48,583 bases of DNA from Paulinella micropora (taxonomy: Eukaryota > Cercozoa > Imbricatea > Euglyphida > Paulinellidae), in assembly GCA_019918135.1 (NCBI GenBank), contig WBZZ01004585.1, positions 1 through 48,583 of the forward strand, in the 5' to 3' direction. A program made the position numbers and the translations under genes. The notes under the pieces are model-generated. The model saw nothing but the letters and a program-made list of their open reading frames with translations. It was not told the origin of the DNA and made no database searches. This document shows positions 29,208 through 40,702 of this stretch, piece after piece. The first letter of the stretch is position 1. Every line of letters begins with the position of its first letter.

Positions 29208-32207
29208 TGTACCGGACTCTGTCAAGCGGACACTTGAGATACAGAAAGCCCCGGAGACTCAAGAAGTTAAGTTGGAGGAAAAGAGGGAAGAACGGAAGGA
29301 GGACAAGGAACTTGAGCTTAGACTCAAAACCCTAGAACAAAAAATTCATGTGCTAGCGGCTAGTATACATAGACCGGACGCGCTATGCTACACTGACCTC
29401 TTTTGTGAAACTTTACAAACCACATTAAAAGTTGGTAATGATACGATGGCGAATATTAATATTGTCGGCCAGAAGTTTTTGAATAGTCACCGGACATGGG
29501 TTGACAAAAATATTAGAAAAACAAAGGGGACCCTAAAAGGGGTAGGCAGCCGTACGGAAATTACGGGCATCCTCACATTAATTTTCAAATTGAAATCCGG
29601 TCGAGTATATCGTGCGGACCTCTATGTTGTCCCCGATTACCACGGTTCAATCCTGCTGTCGTATGACCAATTGGCTACGATGGGGGCAGTGATCGATTGC
29701 GCCGCACGGCGAGTAATTTATGGAGTGAAGAATGGAGAGAAGGAGGATATTAATCCGATGACTGCTACTGACTCATACGAGGCTTTTGAGCTGAGTCTAG
29801 CAACGGAGAGAAAAAGGTTGGCCTTCATACATGAGGCAACTGAAGCCTATGTACACCCCTATGTCACAGTGCCGGACGAACTGTCCTGGACCGACAATTG
29901 GGAGACGGAGATGCAGGCGTATACGGTTACGATTCCCGCATGGGACAAAAAGTCTATTGATGACTTAATCGTAGCGCGTAATGAGGAGATAATATGTGTT
30001 GCGAAACAGTGCCCGTCGTTGGCCAGATTCGCAGAAGGTGGTGGGGCAGATGTCCATATTACTAATGGCTACTGTTACCACGCAAAGATGTCAGATGAAA
30101 AGAGAGAGGCGTTTGTGCCAAGGAGGAAGGGGCGTATCCCCGATACTCCAGAGGATGACATTAAAACTTTTATCACGAACTTTTGGGGCGATGTGCCTAC
30201 CTGGCCGCGCTCATTAACTGAAGTGAAAAAGTGTCTACGGACTCTATATCAGAGTAACAAGCCGTATACTGTCATTCTGCCGTACAATGAGAAGGCGATA
30301 TGGGCACAGGAGATAAGGGACCGGCTTATTGATCATCCTATACCGGTTCCCTCTCGCAAGCAACAGTTAGTGGTGGCTTGTCGACTCGGGTCTCGGGAGC
30401 AGAGCAGTGCATACAAGCGGAAGCTCAGAGCCCAGGACAAGTTGAAATTGATACCTCAAGCTTTCACATGCTTTGATGGTTTCTACACCCGTAAGGCTCC
30501 GATACAATACGCGAACCTTATTGATATGCTTGTCGGACTCGGTCACGATGATGAGCCGGACACAGTCACGTATGAACGGACGGGACTGGACGATTTGTCC
30601 GAGGAAGATTTGAGTTTGGAGGAGGACTTAGCGCCCCTCAAAGAACATAAGAAGATGTCGGAGGAAGATTTCCAAGCGGCGGCGCGGAAAATTCTAGAAG
30701 AAGGAGTGGGTACGGAGAGAGAGAAGGAGCTTCTCAAAGCTAAGATGGAGGCGTACAGAGAAATTTTCGACCCTCCTCGGGCAGGTGGTGTAAAGTCGGA
30801 GGACTTCACTGCTGTCATTTACAAGATACCGGGTGCGGAGCCATCTCCGGCACCGCGGAGGGCAAATTTGAGCATACATGAGGCGAAGATAGCGGAGGAG
30901 AACGTGAGACAGTTGCTCAATGAGAACTTTATTGAGAGATCTACATCTCCAATTGTCTCTCAACCGAAAATCGTCCCCAAGCCAGGAGGAGAATGGCGTT
31001 TGACGATCAATTATGCCCGTGTGAATAAGGTGCTAGAGGAAGAGAGAAATCCTCTGCCGACCTTAGAAGAGGGCAGAAGAGTGCTGCGGAATGCTAAATT
31101 CTATTCGGTCATTGACCTTAAGAACGGCTTCTGGCAGATACCACTGGACGAGAAATCCAGATGGCTGACTGCATTCGTGGTTGGTATGGAAATATACCAG
31201 TGGAAGGTGCTTCCGATGGGACTCAAACAGGCCCCGGGGCTCTTTCAGAAGGCGATGCAGAAGATGTTGAGTGGTCAATATGACGACCAGTCGGAGGATG
31301 GTTTTATGAGAAGGAGAGGACAGAAGGCGGGAGAATATGCACTTTGTTACATCGATGACATTATCGTATACTCTAACACAATGGAAGAGCATATCGATCA
31401 CTTGTCAGATGTCTTCAGGCGCATCGGAGCTTTTGGCCTGAAATGCAACTTAAAGAAATGTCAGCTTGCAAAGACAAGTGTGACGTATTTGGGTTACGAG
31501 ATTTCTCATAACAGAGTCTCGATATCGCGCGAGAAGAGGGAGGAGATCATGAGTAGACAGTTGCCAAAGAATCGCACAGAGTTACACTCTTTACTTGCGA
31601 TGGCACAGTACTACAGCCAGTTCATACCCGACTGGGGTGCAACTCGGGCTAAGTTAGAGAAGATGATTGATTTTGGAGACTTTGAGAAGTGGGATGAGGA
31701 GGCTTTGCAGGCGTTTAATACGCTCAAAGATCTCATTTACAAAGATCCCAAGGACGGCGGATTAGTACTTATGATGCCCGACTTTACGAAGCCGTTCGTA
31801 GTCGACACGGATGCATCTAAGTTTGCGATTGGCGCGGTGCTGCAACAGGAAGATGAGGAGAAAAAGTTGCGCCCGATCATGTTTATTAGTAGAAAGCTGT
31901 GTGCGGCGGAGCGAAATTACTGCACGCGACAGAGAGAGGCGTTGGCAGTAGTATGGGCTCTCAAGAGGCTCAGAGAATATCTATGGGGAGGACCTCTATT
32001 CACGGTTAGGACCGATCATCACAACCTTCTTTGGTTGATGAATCATGAACAAACCGGCCGTTTGGCGCGGTGGCAAGCTTTCTTGTCATGTTTCAATTTC
32101 ACGATGGTCTATTTACCGGGAAAGCGAAACGTAGTCGCTGATAGCCTTTCTAGGCTAGAGTTTCAGTCGGAGGTGTCGGCTCTCGTATCATCAGTGGAAA
32201 TGATAGA
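29189..32207 (+). CDS. pol: Element B Pol: protease-like, RT, RNase H (copy 1, truncated)
   Basis: The pol frame opens at 29122 and is uninterrupted to the junction. N-terminus is charged coiled coil (EERKEDKELELRLKTLEQK). A retropepsin-like domain follows at about 29400-29740. Its active-site strand reads LKVGNDTMANINIVG where element A has LDTGND, so the catalytic Asp is absent; the later ILLSYDQLATMG strand is kept. RT motifs: KIVPKPGGEWRLTINYARVN, VIDLKNGFWQIPL, VLPMGLKQAPGLFQ and ALCYIDDIIVYS near 31350. RNase H: VVDTDASKFAIGAVLQQ, CTRQREALAVVW and TDHHNLLWLM. Beyond 32207 the frame runs into unrelated antisense gag sequence. Confidence 0.88.
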
Positions 32208-32214
32208 CCGGCTT
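32208..32214. other. Filler at tandem-duplication junction
   Basis: Seven bases (ccggctt) belong to neither end. With its neighbours it gives gaccggcttattg (32206-32218), a 13 bp string that also occurs in B pol at 30319-30331 and again in copy 2. Confidence 0.7.
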
Positions 32215-34081
32215 ATTGGCATGGTGCGACCCATAGTCTCGAATCGTCAAGAGCATTGAAGGCAACGGAGTGCATCATATAGTCACAACACTCCGCACTC
32301 GGGTTGGTATAGTACGGCGCCATGAAGGTCTCGTTGAACAGACCAAACGGGTTATTGTACGGACCCGGCATAGGCGGAAGATGCGATAAAGGTTTTACCA
32401 CACCCTGACCGTATCCGTCACCGTCACCATATTTTCGCTTGCCCTTCTTGCCGTCCGATGAGCCTCCGCTCCTTGGTGGCGGGTATGTTGGTGGTGGCGA
32501 CATCGGAGGTGGTGGGGACGCGAAGCCCGATGTTGGTGGGTAGTATGGGTAAGGCATCGGTAATGGAAGAGGCAGGTATGGGTGTGCCGCTCCGCTGGCC
32601 TGAGTGTTGGGACTGGATGCCCCCGCGTATGGGTTGGACTGTCGGGTGCTGGGTGTGCCCGAGTTTGTCGCTCCCCCAAATGGAAGGGTAGGTGGAGGCA
32701 GAACATACGGTGAGCTAGAGGAGCTCGAGGAGTTATAGGGACTCCTTGGAGAACTTGACCACAATTGACGACGTTGTGACCAGTTGTCGCCGGTGACAGA
32801 GGTCCACATGTCAAAGGTCTGCCCCGATTTGACCTGGTGGTCTTCGAGAGTGCTGCCCGTGGTTATCATGGCTCGGAGTAACACATCAGCTCGCTTTTCC
32901 CTCTCTACCTTGTCGGATGAAAAGATGGAGGAGACGAAGCTGGCGTTTGTCCATGTGGCAACCTCGCACATACGGTCAGTTCGGAACCGTGTGATCTTAA
33001 AGTTGATATTGTCCAAGTCCTGTGCTCGGGTAAGGATATTTCGGACAAAAGTCTCACCATGCGTTCGCCCTTGTTGTGGTTCAGCCTTAGCAATTCCGGA
33101 TAGGACTGCCATTAGGAGTGAAGCGAAGTCGGACTTCACTAAGTTGGTGAGGAGCTTCTGAGGAAGGTCGATTATGGAAGTATAGGCCACATCGACCTCC
33201 CACATTCTCCTCGCCGCATCCTGAACCAGGTCGACCGTGATGTGAGGCTGTGTAACATACCCCCAGTCTGCGGCTAGCACAAACCGTCGGAGCACGTAAT
33301 GGGGTAAGTCCAAGGGGATAATCTTGTTCAAGGCGACCATGTCTTCACCGTAAGCCTGCCAGTTATGCGAGTCTGTAGTGAGTAGCGTTTGGGACGGCCA
33401 CGCACCAACAAGGCTGTTCAGCAATTGCTTTACGTCTGCACACGTGAGCGCATGACTTGCCACAATACGATCTAGGGCTGCATAAGCCATTAGGAGCTTA
33501 AGGCCTTCACGATATGTGAGTCTCGCCGATTGGGTGTGTACAGCAAAGTCAAAGTTCACCTGGTCTCTGACTGCACTGCGTGCCGCGTCGACCCGCTTAT
33601 GACTGGCGTCTTTGGGTTCGGGCTTTGGCGACTGGCGACGCTGTAGGTGTGAGTCTCTGTCTAGGTCTATCTCCTTCGTCACACCACGCGCTCTCGTTAC
33701 CCTTCGGAAGGTAATGATAGAGCTACCATCCGGTATCGGGGTTCCTCCCTCACCTGATCCACTAATGACGTGTACGGCAACTTGTATCCGCAGGCAGTCA
33801 GAGATGACTTGCAAGATGAGGTCCACCACCGTTAGGTAGTTGATGATGTAGAGGACCGCAGCCGGGTGTGGTACGATTGGGACTCGAGCGGAGTCTGAGC
33901 CGTCAAGGAGTACACCGTAGCAGTTGGGAACCTTCAGCCATGTCGCAAATTCCGACATTTTGCCGAAAGGGTCTGTTGCGGTTTCCACTGCTTCAAAGAA
34001 GTGTACAAGCTCATTGTATACGTTTGATGTATGTGGGATGATTGCATCCCTCGCTTTTGTTCCAGCAAGGCTCGGTCCCAC
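32215..34081 (-). CDS. gag: Element A Gag main part, duplicate copy (3'-truncated)
   Basis: Same protein as at 20399-22592 but in one open frame of about 620 codons, because it lacks the extra C found in copy 1. It is cut at the duplication junction just after WVAPCQ, so linker, protease and RT are absent. Confidence 0.7.
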
Positions 34082-34815
34082 ACGGCAGTGACGTTGTCAA
34101 GGCCCTTGAGGGTGACTGTGGCCCTAGTCTTGAGGTTAGCCTGGAGACGGCTTATGTAGGTGGCCTCGGGCCAATAGAAAGTGTCGGCTTGGTTAGCATC
34201 GAGTGCATTGACAGCGACAGTACGAGCTGGGTTCTCACTGGTGTACTTGCTGCTATGGAGGGTTAGTCTCAGACGTGGGATGAGAGAGTGGTATGTTGGC
34301 CAAGCCTCATCGAGGAGTCGGTCTCGGGCCATACATATCTCCTCCCACAGCGTGAGAAGGTCCTGGATGGATCGGTTATCTATGAACTGATGACCCGTGG
34401 CCGTCAACCCCACCACCTTGTCTTTACCTTCTACCGACACGGTTGCTCTTGCCCAGTGAGTGTTGTCCACATACATATTATTAGGAATATGTGGGGCTGC
34501 ATCAGGGAAGGCATATTGTTGGTTGGGTGCTGCAGGGGAGATAGGCCACCCTGGCGTTCCCGTCATGTCCAGATTAGCCGTGGGAACTGGGACGCATGGA
34601 AGTGGCGTTCGGGCCACAAGCATAGCGTTGTTACCATCCCTCCATGGGGATTGGGGTTGAGGGGTGTTCTTGCTATCACGAATGGGCACTGGTGTCTGGA
34701 ATAGGCCAGCACCAGCGTTCGTATTGCTAGCAGTCCCCGCGCTGCCCAAGGCTTCTAGTCCGGCATCCTGGTCTGGAGAATCCCACTGACTCATTTTTGG
34801 TAATGCCTGCACCAC
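33934..34815 (-). CDS. gag: Element A Gag N-terminal part, duplicate copy
   Basis: 293 codons, apparently identical in protein sequence to the frame at 22445-23326. It shows the same -1 break into the main gag frame near 34060. Confidence 0.65.
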   Translation of the reverse strand: MVQALPKMSQWDSPDQDAGLEALGSAGTASNTNAGAGLFQTPVPIRDSKNTPQPQSPWRDGNNAMLVARTPLPCVPVPTANLDMTGTPGWPISPAAPNQQYAFPDAAPHIPNNMYVDNTHWARATVSVEGKDKVVGLTATGHQFIDNRSIQDLLTLWEEICMARDRLLDEAWPTYHSLIPRLRLTLHSSKYTSENPARTVAVNALDANQADTFYWPEATYISRLQANLKTRATVTLKGLDNVTAVWDRALLEQKRGMQSSHIHQTYTMSLYTSLKQWKPQQTLSAKCRNLRHG

Positions 34816-36853
34816 AGTGGGTTCGTTGATTTGGAGACGTTTCTTTTTGGGGATACGTCTTGCACGAACAGGTGGTGAGGTGTCAGTATGGGAAACAAGG
34901 CACCTTTGGGCGGCCGTCTTGTCGAGGTTTTCAGCAATTTGTTTTTGCTTTGGTCAAGACGTTTGCTGTTGGTCGTCTTGCAGTAAGCAGCGTGTGGCTT
35001 GGTCGGTTGGTGTTCGGTTCGTTCGTTGCCTGTATAGAGTGTGTGTCGTCTGTGTGCAAGGGTAGGTATGCGTGTAAGTAGGTGCGAGATTACTCACCCC
35101 CCCCTTTGGTAGGGGAAGCTCACGCCTTGCTAACACCTGCCAGTTGCAGAAAAATTGAGGCACCCTAGAAATACAGACACGACTCCGTTGCCGAGGGTTT
35201 GTTTGGTAACGATATTTCTGAAATTGTCAGAAGGTACGGCCCCTTTTCGCAAATAGGTTGAGGAAAAGGACAGAAGAGCCGGCTGCTCGAACCGTGTTTT
35301 CGTTCGTAACCCTCTGTTGGGTATCCAGTCCCTTTCGGAGGACTCCAAAATTATTTATTCCCTTTCCAGCTGAGGTAGTTCCGTGTGTGTATGTGTGTAT
35401 GTGTGTTAGAACGAAACCGACCGAGTGCAACGTAGGTGTTGACTCCTTGGAGAACCACAGTAGAGGTACTGCTTGTGAATCCTTGTTCTGACCCTTGGAG
35501 ACCTATTTGTTATAGGTGGGTGAGAATGGAGTGGGATGTGTAGTGGTAGGGTGATTTGTTGCTTGTGATTTCGACAAAATTTGGAATGTCAAAATTTACA
35601 ACAAAACCCAAAGTGGTGTAGGACTCTTTTGTGAGCCACCACTCTTGTATTGCTCTAGAATCCTTCTTCTGACCTTAGGACACCTTTTGAGTACAGGTGG
35701 GTGAGATGGAAGTAGAGTGTGTAGGTAGGAGAGTGATTTTTCGTCTGAAAATTTCGGCAAAATTGGAATTGGCGAAAATTGACAACTGAATCGTCCTTGT
35801 GACGTCACCTTTGCTCCTTATTGCTTGGCCTATATTGCCACTGACTAGCCTCCCTACCCCCTGCAAATTTGCTGCAATAGGAGGGTTGAGTATGAGCTAG
35901 TTTGCACAAACAGACTTTGTTGCACAGCACTCGTTTTCTGTTTTTCCGTCTGTTTGTGTTTGCTCTTGATTCGTTTGCACCCTATGGATGCTTGGAAGTG
36001 AGCAATAAATGACAGAACGAGTGTGTGTTGTCGATAGGAGACACAATTGGGTGTCTGTAAAGTCTGAAATAGGATGGTAGATAGAGAGCAAGACGTGGTT
36101 TGTAGGTGTGTGTACAGGGTTCGTTACTGTTAGTATACGTTTGACCCCTTATCACCCAACCAACTACACTCTACCCTTCGCTCCTATTTCTCTTTGGTGT
36201 CCTCACACTGTGTTTACAAATGGATGTAATGTGTGTGTGGAGGAGATAGTGGATGGGTATGTATAGGTGTCAACAGAGATTAAGACTTGTTTGTTCGTTT
36301 GCCACACGTTCTAGCCTTAGGAATGGCAGAAAATGAGCAATATTGGTACAGAACCGACACGTCTACCCCTCTCTGTCTCTCTGTCTCGTTTCTTGTGCAA
36401 TGAATCCTCTTTCCTTGCTTATTCTTGCCCAGAAAATGGTGCGGCGAGCTGTCAAAATTTAGCGTAAAAGAAAAACAGGCATGGGACTCCACTTTTATCG
36501 GTTCTGTTATAAAAGAATATATTTATTGATGCCTATCCTTTTACTGAACCAAATAATAACAACTTCGCCAATAACCCAATCTTCTTGAGCTTATACAAGC
36601 AAGGATCAAAGATGGTGGGAAAATGTGGGAGACTAGCGAAGCCAAAACAACCAAGGCAAACAGCAACCAGTTCCCGTTGTCCGGCCTAACGATAATATAA
36701 TCTGGGCTAAAAGGGTAACGGTCCTTTTTAGTAATACTATCGCTGCCTGTCTACAATGGGATTACTGTTGGGAAGAGCTTCGTAATATGTCCGGCTTAAT
36801 ACCCGGTATTATTAAAGTAGCCCATATTTACCTATCTGCGCCTACATAACTTC

Positions 36854-37102
36854 TGTAGGCATCACCCCCCGGATAGCCGGTAAAAAGTACAGTTTTTCGG
36901 GTGTCAGGTGCACCTAGTTTTTTTCCCAGTATTTCAATATCGTTTGGCCGGATTTGACCTAATGCCATTTTAACCGTGGTCTGTGGCCGCTTTCTTTTTC
37001 GGCTTCACTGAGCTAATATAACGAGACATCATTCTCCTTTGGGGGATTTGTGTCTGGTTGTATTACCGACTTTTTATCGAGCTATCTTCAGGGATTGTAA
37101 CA
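36854..37102 (+). repeat. Element B 5' LTR, copy 2 (249 bp)
   Basis: TGTAGG...TTGTAACA. By eye identical in sequence and length to the 3' LTR at 46985-47233. Confidence 0.93.
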
Positions 37103-37864
37103 TTGGAGTCACCAGCACAAGGCTGATTTCTTTTCTGGCTTGTTTTTGGAACAGCAGAAAGAAAAATTGGACAGACCTATTTCTTCTGAGTAGGTGTTCC
37201 AAAAAACAAATACTCCAGCACATCCCCACACAGCTCCTTCTGCAAAACCAGACGTCTAGGCGTTTGTGAGTAGATGTCTCAGTACCCTCTACACAGCCTG
37301 TATCTGTGTCCTCATAAGGAGGCCAGACACCAGACCTCATAGCTGTTCTTGTGTTCTCTCTTGAGACAGAGACAGAGTAGGTCAACAGACGTACAAACAA
37401 ACACTCACAGTTACAAACAAACTTGAAGGACACGAGCGTAGTACTCCTCCTTTCAAGTCTGTGCACTTAGTTGCCTCTCAAAACACATACATCAGAGTAT
37501 TTTTGCAAATCTCTGACTGTTTTTCGACAATAGGTCTGAACAAGTGTCAGACGACAGGTCGACTTCTCAAGGAGTGCTTCTCGAGCCTCTTTGACATTAT
37601 CTGTACGTAGGTCCTCGTACCTCATAACAGATACAACAACAAAAAGAGAAAAAGAAAAGAGGAGTGGAGAAGGAGATCAAGTTTTCAGAGAAAGTCGTAT
37701 AGACTACTTCTTTCTCACAAACAAAAACACATAAGACATAGAGGTGAGACTCTCTCTCTCTCTACACTGTCTTTTCATCTTTCCTCTCTATTCGTTCCTC
37801 AGAGACGAACAGAGTAATTACGGAATAGAAACAGATCTATCTCCTTTGTATTCCTTCAGAGACC

Positions 37865-38512
37865 ATGTCTTCTAGGTCTGAAGAAGCATATTGGAATGAA
37901 GAAGGAGGAGAGAATGAGAGAACCCCAATAGACCAGGAGGATAACGTTGGCCCTCTTGGGGACGGGGGAGATCTGGCAGTGCCTTCCTATGAAACAGGAG
38001 GACCAGAGGACCGACTGCTCGCCCCTGGGCGGATGGGAGAGTCGGAAGTCGAGAAGGAGAGGAGCGAGGAGGAAGCGAGGTTTGTGGCCGAATATGGCAA
38101 TCTAAGTGAGAAGGAGTTTGAGGATAAAATAGGGAAGGATGAGGCCTATAAATGGCTATTCATTCCCCCAGAAATACGATGGGGAGATCCCTTGAGAAAG
38201 GAGGATATCTGTTACCCCCTCCCAAAACAAGCCCTGTCTCTTGCAAAATTCCTCAGAGACGACAGTGTACAGTTACAGGTGCAACATGTCTCATTTGGGG
38301 ACAATATGTCTTTACTGGAGCTTCTCGACCTCACCTGGAAAGTGTTCGAGTGTGCTATACTCTATGAGTACCAGTCTAACAAGACTGTCCTGCCATGGAA
38401 TTCAAGAGCACTGGCTAGGTTGCTCGATCCTGGTCAGGATATCGAATCAATCAAAAGAGGGGAAAGTCCAGGAACGTCCGAGGACAGATTAATGTCATGG
38501 ATATACCCCTGA
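37865..38512 (+). CDS. gag: Element B Gag, N-terminal frame (copy 2)
   Basis: 215 codons, identical protein to copy 1 (26370-27017), with the same 16 nt overlap and -1 relation to the next frame. The leader 37123-37864 holds no gene. Confidence 0.6.
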   Translation: MSSRSEEAYWNEEGGENERTPIDQEDNVGPLGDGGDLAVPSYETGGPEDRLLAPGRMGESEVEKERSEEEARFVAEYGNLSEKEFEDKIGKDEAYKWLFIPPEIRWGDPLRKEDICYPLPKQALSLAKFLRDDSVQLQVQHVSFGDNMSLLELLDLTWKVFECAILYEYQSNKTVLPWNSRALARLLDPGQDIESIKRGESPGTSEDRLMSWIYP

Positions 38513-40254
38513 GACTTATGGAGATCAAGTTGGTGGACTTGAATAAACTCCAACAAACCCCGATTTATGGCAGGGACCTTCACCCGGCCCTGAAAGAAAT
38601 AGAAGGCGAAGCTGGAGGGGTGACGAAGATTAAGAAGTTGCATGTGGCCTTGCAGAAGGACGACGCATGGAAGAGGTGGGCTTTCACCAAGGATCATACG
38701 ATCTTGGAGGGAACGGCCGCACCCGCCCTCACCAATAAAGCGGGAGAGAAGGAGTTGGCGGAGAAGGCTCTGTTCCTTCGGAAGGCTGCCGAGCTCATGT
38801 CTTTTTTTCATCATTCTCAAGACCTGCATATCAGGGAAAGAGCAGAGGAGAAAGAAAAGAAGGAGTTGGAGGCAAAGATTGCATTGGCTAAGGCGACGGC
38901 TACGAGACAGGCACCTTCCTCTGTGCCTTTTATGTCTCCCCCTGGGTACGTCCCGTCAGCTCATACAGCCCCTCCTGCCCCTACGACTAGCTCAGCGCCT
39001 ACCACTGTCATTGTCAACAATAATGACAAGAAGGACAGACAGGCTATCATTAACGCCTTCCAAAATTATACCAAGTCCGATGCCACTGCTCTGACGCTGT
39101 TCGCAGAGACAGCGAGTCAGAATGACACGGATGCGAACCTTCGAGACAAGCTCCGAAGAATTGATGCTTGTATGAAGCAGCATCCAACGGACGAAACACA
39201 GGAGTATGAGGCGTTGTCCACCTTGTTGGACCCATCAATCCTCACACAAGGATTTGATGTTGTGGAATACAAGGCGTTGCGAGCGGTAGAGGTGTCGGCT
39301 AGGAGAGCAGCCTCAGACCTGCAGTGCACGGTGCCAGTTGCCGTCCTCTTGCAATACTTTAAAACTCATGGGTATCAGCATCTGTGTACTGGTACTTTGA
39401 TTGGGTTTGAGATTCTTCAAGAGGTGAACGAAGGGCTGGGCATTAGCGCGAGGTTGGCAGCGATCCTCACTGAGGTCAGCGCCAAGTACGGGCTCTTTTA
39501 TAGCCGGAAGTCTATCATTTTGTACTTCCTGAGTGCTTTGTGTGCACGACACCCGAGCAAGCTCGCAAGGATCATACAGTCCTGTCCGACCTTCGCGGCG
39601 GTGAAGACGGCGGATTTTTTAGAAACGAATATATACGAGAGGGCCGTAGCGGCTGTTCAGCCGAGCGACCTGTATAGGGAGGTGCTCGAAGCGTGTTCCG
39701 ACTTGGACACGGCCACCGAGTCATTCTCCAGTGCCGCGACACAAGGGGTTGAAGGTGCTCAAGCAGCACATACAACTCGGTCGGCGGGTCAAAAGAGGGG
39801 GAGAGACGAGCCGACGCCGTACCACCGCTATTTTTCATATATGGCGTGTAAGAATGAGGCGAAGCATGGAGTAGGCACCTGTCCACACAGTCATGACTCT
39901 GACGATGACAGGATGCGAAATATCTTCCTGAGAGAACTCAAAGGCTCAAAAAAGGAGCAGGCCTTATACAGAGTTTACAAGAAGGAGTTGGTGGAGAGGA
40001 GGTGGAATGCAAATATGGTCGCGGACGGAGAGTTCCGGGAGGCCATCATTTCCTTCCTTGAGAAGATGAAGAGAAAGGAGGAGAAAGAAGCAGCGGGCCG
40101 ACAAGCGGCGCCGACTAGAGGAGGAGACGAGAGGAGCGTCACGAGGGTCCCGAGGGACACCAAGAGGATGGGCACCAAGAGGTCGGGGCTATCGGGGAAG
40201 GGGAGGCCGGACCCCAGCGCGCCCTCCCAGAGGACACGGATACTGGAATTATAG
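38497..40254 (+). CDS. gag: Element B Gag, main frame (copy 2)
   Basis: 585 codons, same as 27002-28759 apart from two substitutions (FFHHS for FFHHA, GVEGA for GVGGA). The Cys/His cluster is conserved. The RGG frame (40070-40334) and both predicted introns (40335-40433, 40521-40683) are kept with identical splice signals. Confidence 0.68.
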   Translation: MDIPLRLMEIKLVDLNKLQQTPIYGRDLHPALKEIEGEAGGVTKIKKLHVALQKDDAWKRWAFTKDHTILEGTAAPALTNKAGEKELAEKALFLRKAAELMSFFHHSQDLHIRERAEEKEKKELEAKIALAKATATRQAPSSVPFMSPPGYVPSAHTAPPAPTTSSAPTTVIVNNNDKKDRQAIINAFQNYTKSDATALTLFAETASQNDTDANLRDKLRRIDACMKQHPTDETQEYEALSTLLDPSILTQGFDVVEYKALRAVEVSARRAASDLQCTVPVAVLLQYFKTHGYQHLCTGTLIGFEILQEVNEGLGISARLAAILTEVSAKYGLFYSRKSIILYFLSALCARHPSKLARIIQSCPTFAAVKTADFLETNIYERAVAAVQPSDLYREVLEACSDLDTATESFSSAATQGVEGAQAAHTTRSAGQKRGRDEPTPYHRYFSYMACKNEAKHGVGTCPHSHDSDDDRMRNIFLRELKGSKKEQALYRVYKKELVERRWNANMVADGEFREAIISFLEKMKRKEEKEAAGRQAAPTRGGDERSVTRVPRDTKRMGTKRSGLSGKGRPDPSAPSQRTRILEL

Positions 40255-40433
40255 CTCCAGTTCCAGCTCCAACTACCCCCAGCAAGCTTATACCGCTGCG
40301 GAGGGGGGACGTCAAGACGAAGACACTGGCTCAGGTGAGCGTGTTGAAGTCCTAGAATGACGGGAGGAAAAGAGGGAGGAGGAGAAGAGAAAGAAGGAGA
40401 TAAAAACTGTTCTTTTTAATCCGACAGTCACAG

Positions 40434-40702
40434 TTATGCCTACTGTTGCTGAACAGGATACGAACGGTTCCGTTCCTCCTAGACGTGAAGTTGAAGGCAC
40501 ACAGCCTCACAAGCCTCAAGGTAAGCATTTGCTAGTTCATCCTTCGAGAGCTAGTATGATAAATGATGCGAATAGGAAGGCGAAGAAGGCGATGGAGGAG
40601 AGGAAGCCGCAACTGAAGGCTAGGTCTCCGCCTACGAAGAAGCAGCGGACCGTTCGCCCGCCAAAGGACGCAACCGTCTCTAGTAGACAAGTGTACATCT
40701 AG
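40434..40702 (+). CDS. Small basic ORF between gag and pol, element B copy 2
   Basis: ATG at 40436. Same as 28939-29207 with one Asn to Ser change. Only 40434-40520 would be exonic if intron 2 is used. Confidence 0.45.

Larger units (their letters stand above)
20725..32207. repeat. Tandem segmental duplication, copy 1 (about 11.48 kb)
   Basis: Runs from within A gag through the A leader and the B 5' LTR to just beyond B RNase H. It matches 32215-43702 at constant offsets (11490 to 11495) with roughly two dozen scattered differences outside the LTR. The ends lie inside coding regions, not at LTRs. Confidence 0.92.
25366..32207 (+). mobile_element. Ty3/gypsy-like retroelement B, copy 1 (3'-truncated)
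   Basis: 5' LTR, leader (25608-26369), two gag frames, and pol open through RNase H. It is cut at the duplication junction, so integrase and the 3' LTR are missing. Pol here lacks the stops found in copy 2. Confidence 0.9.
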
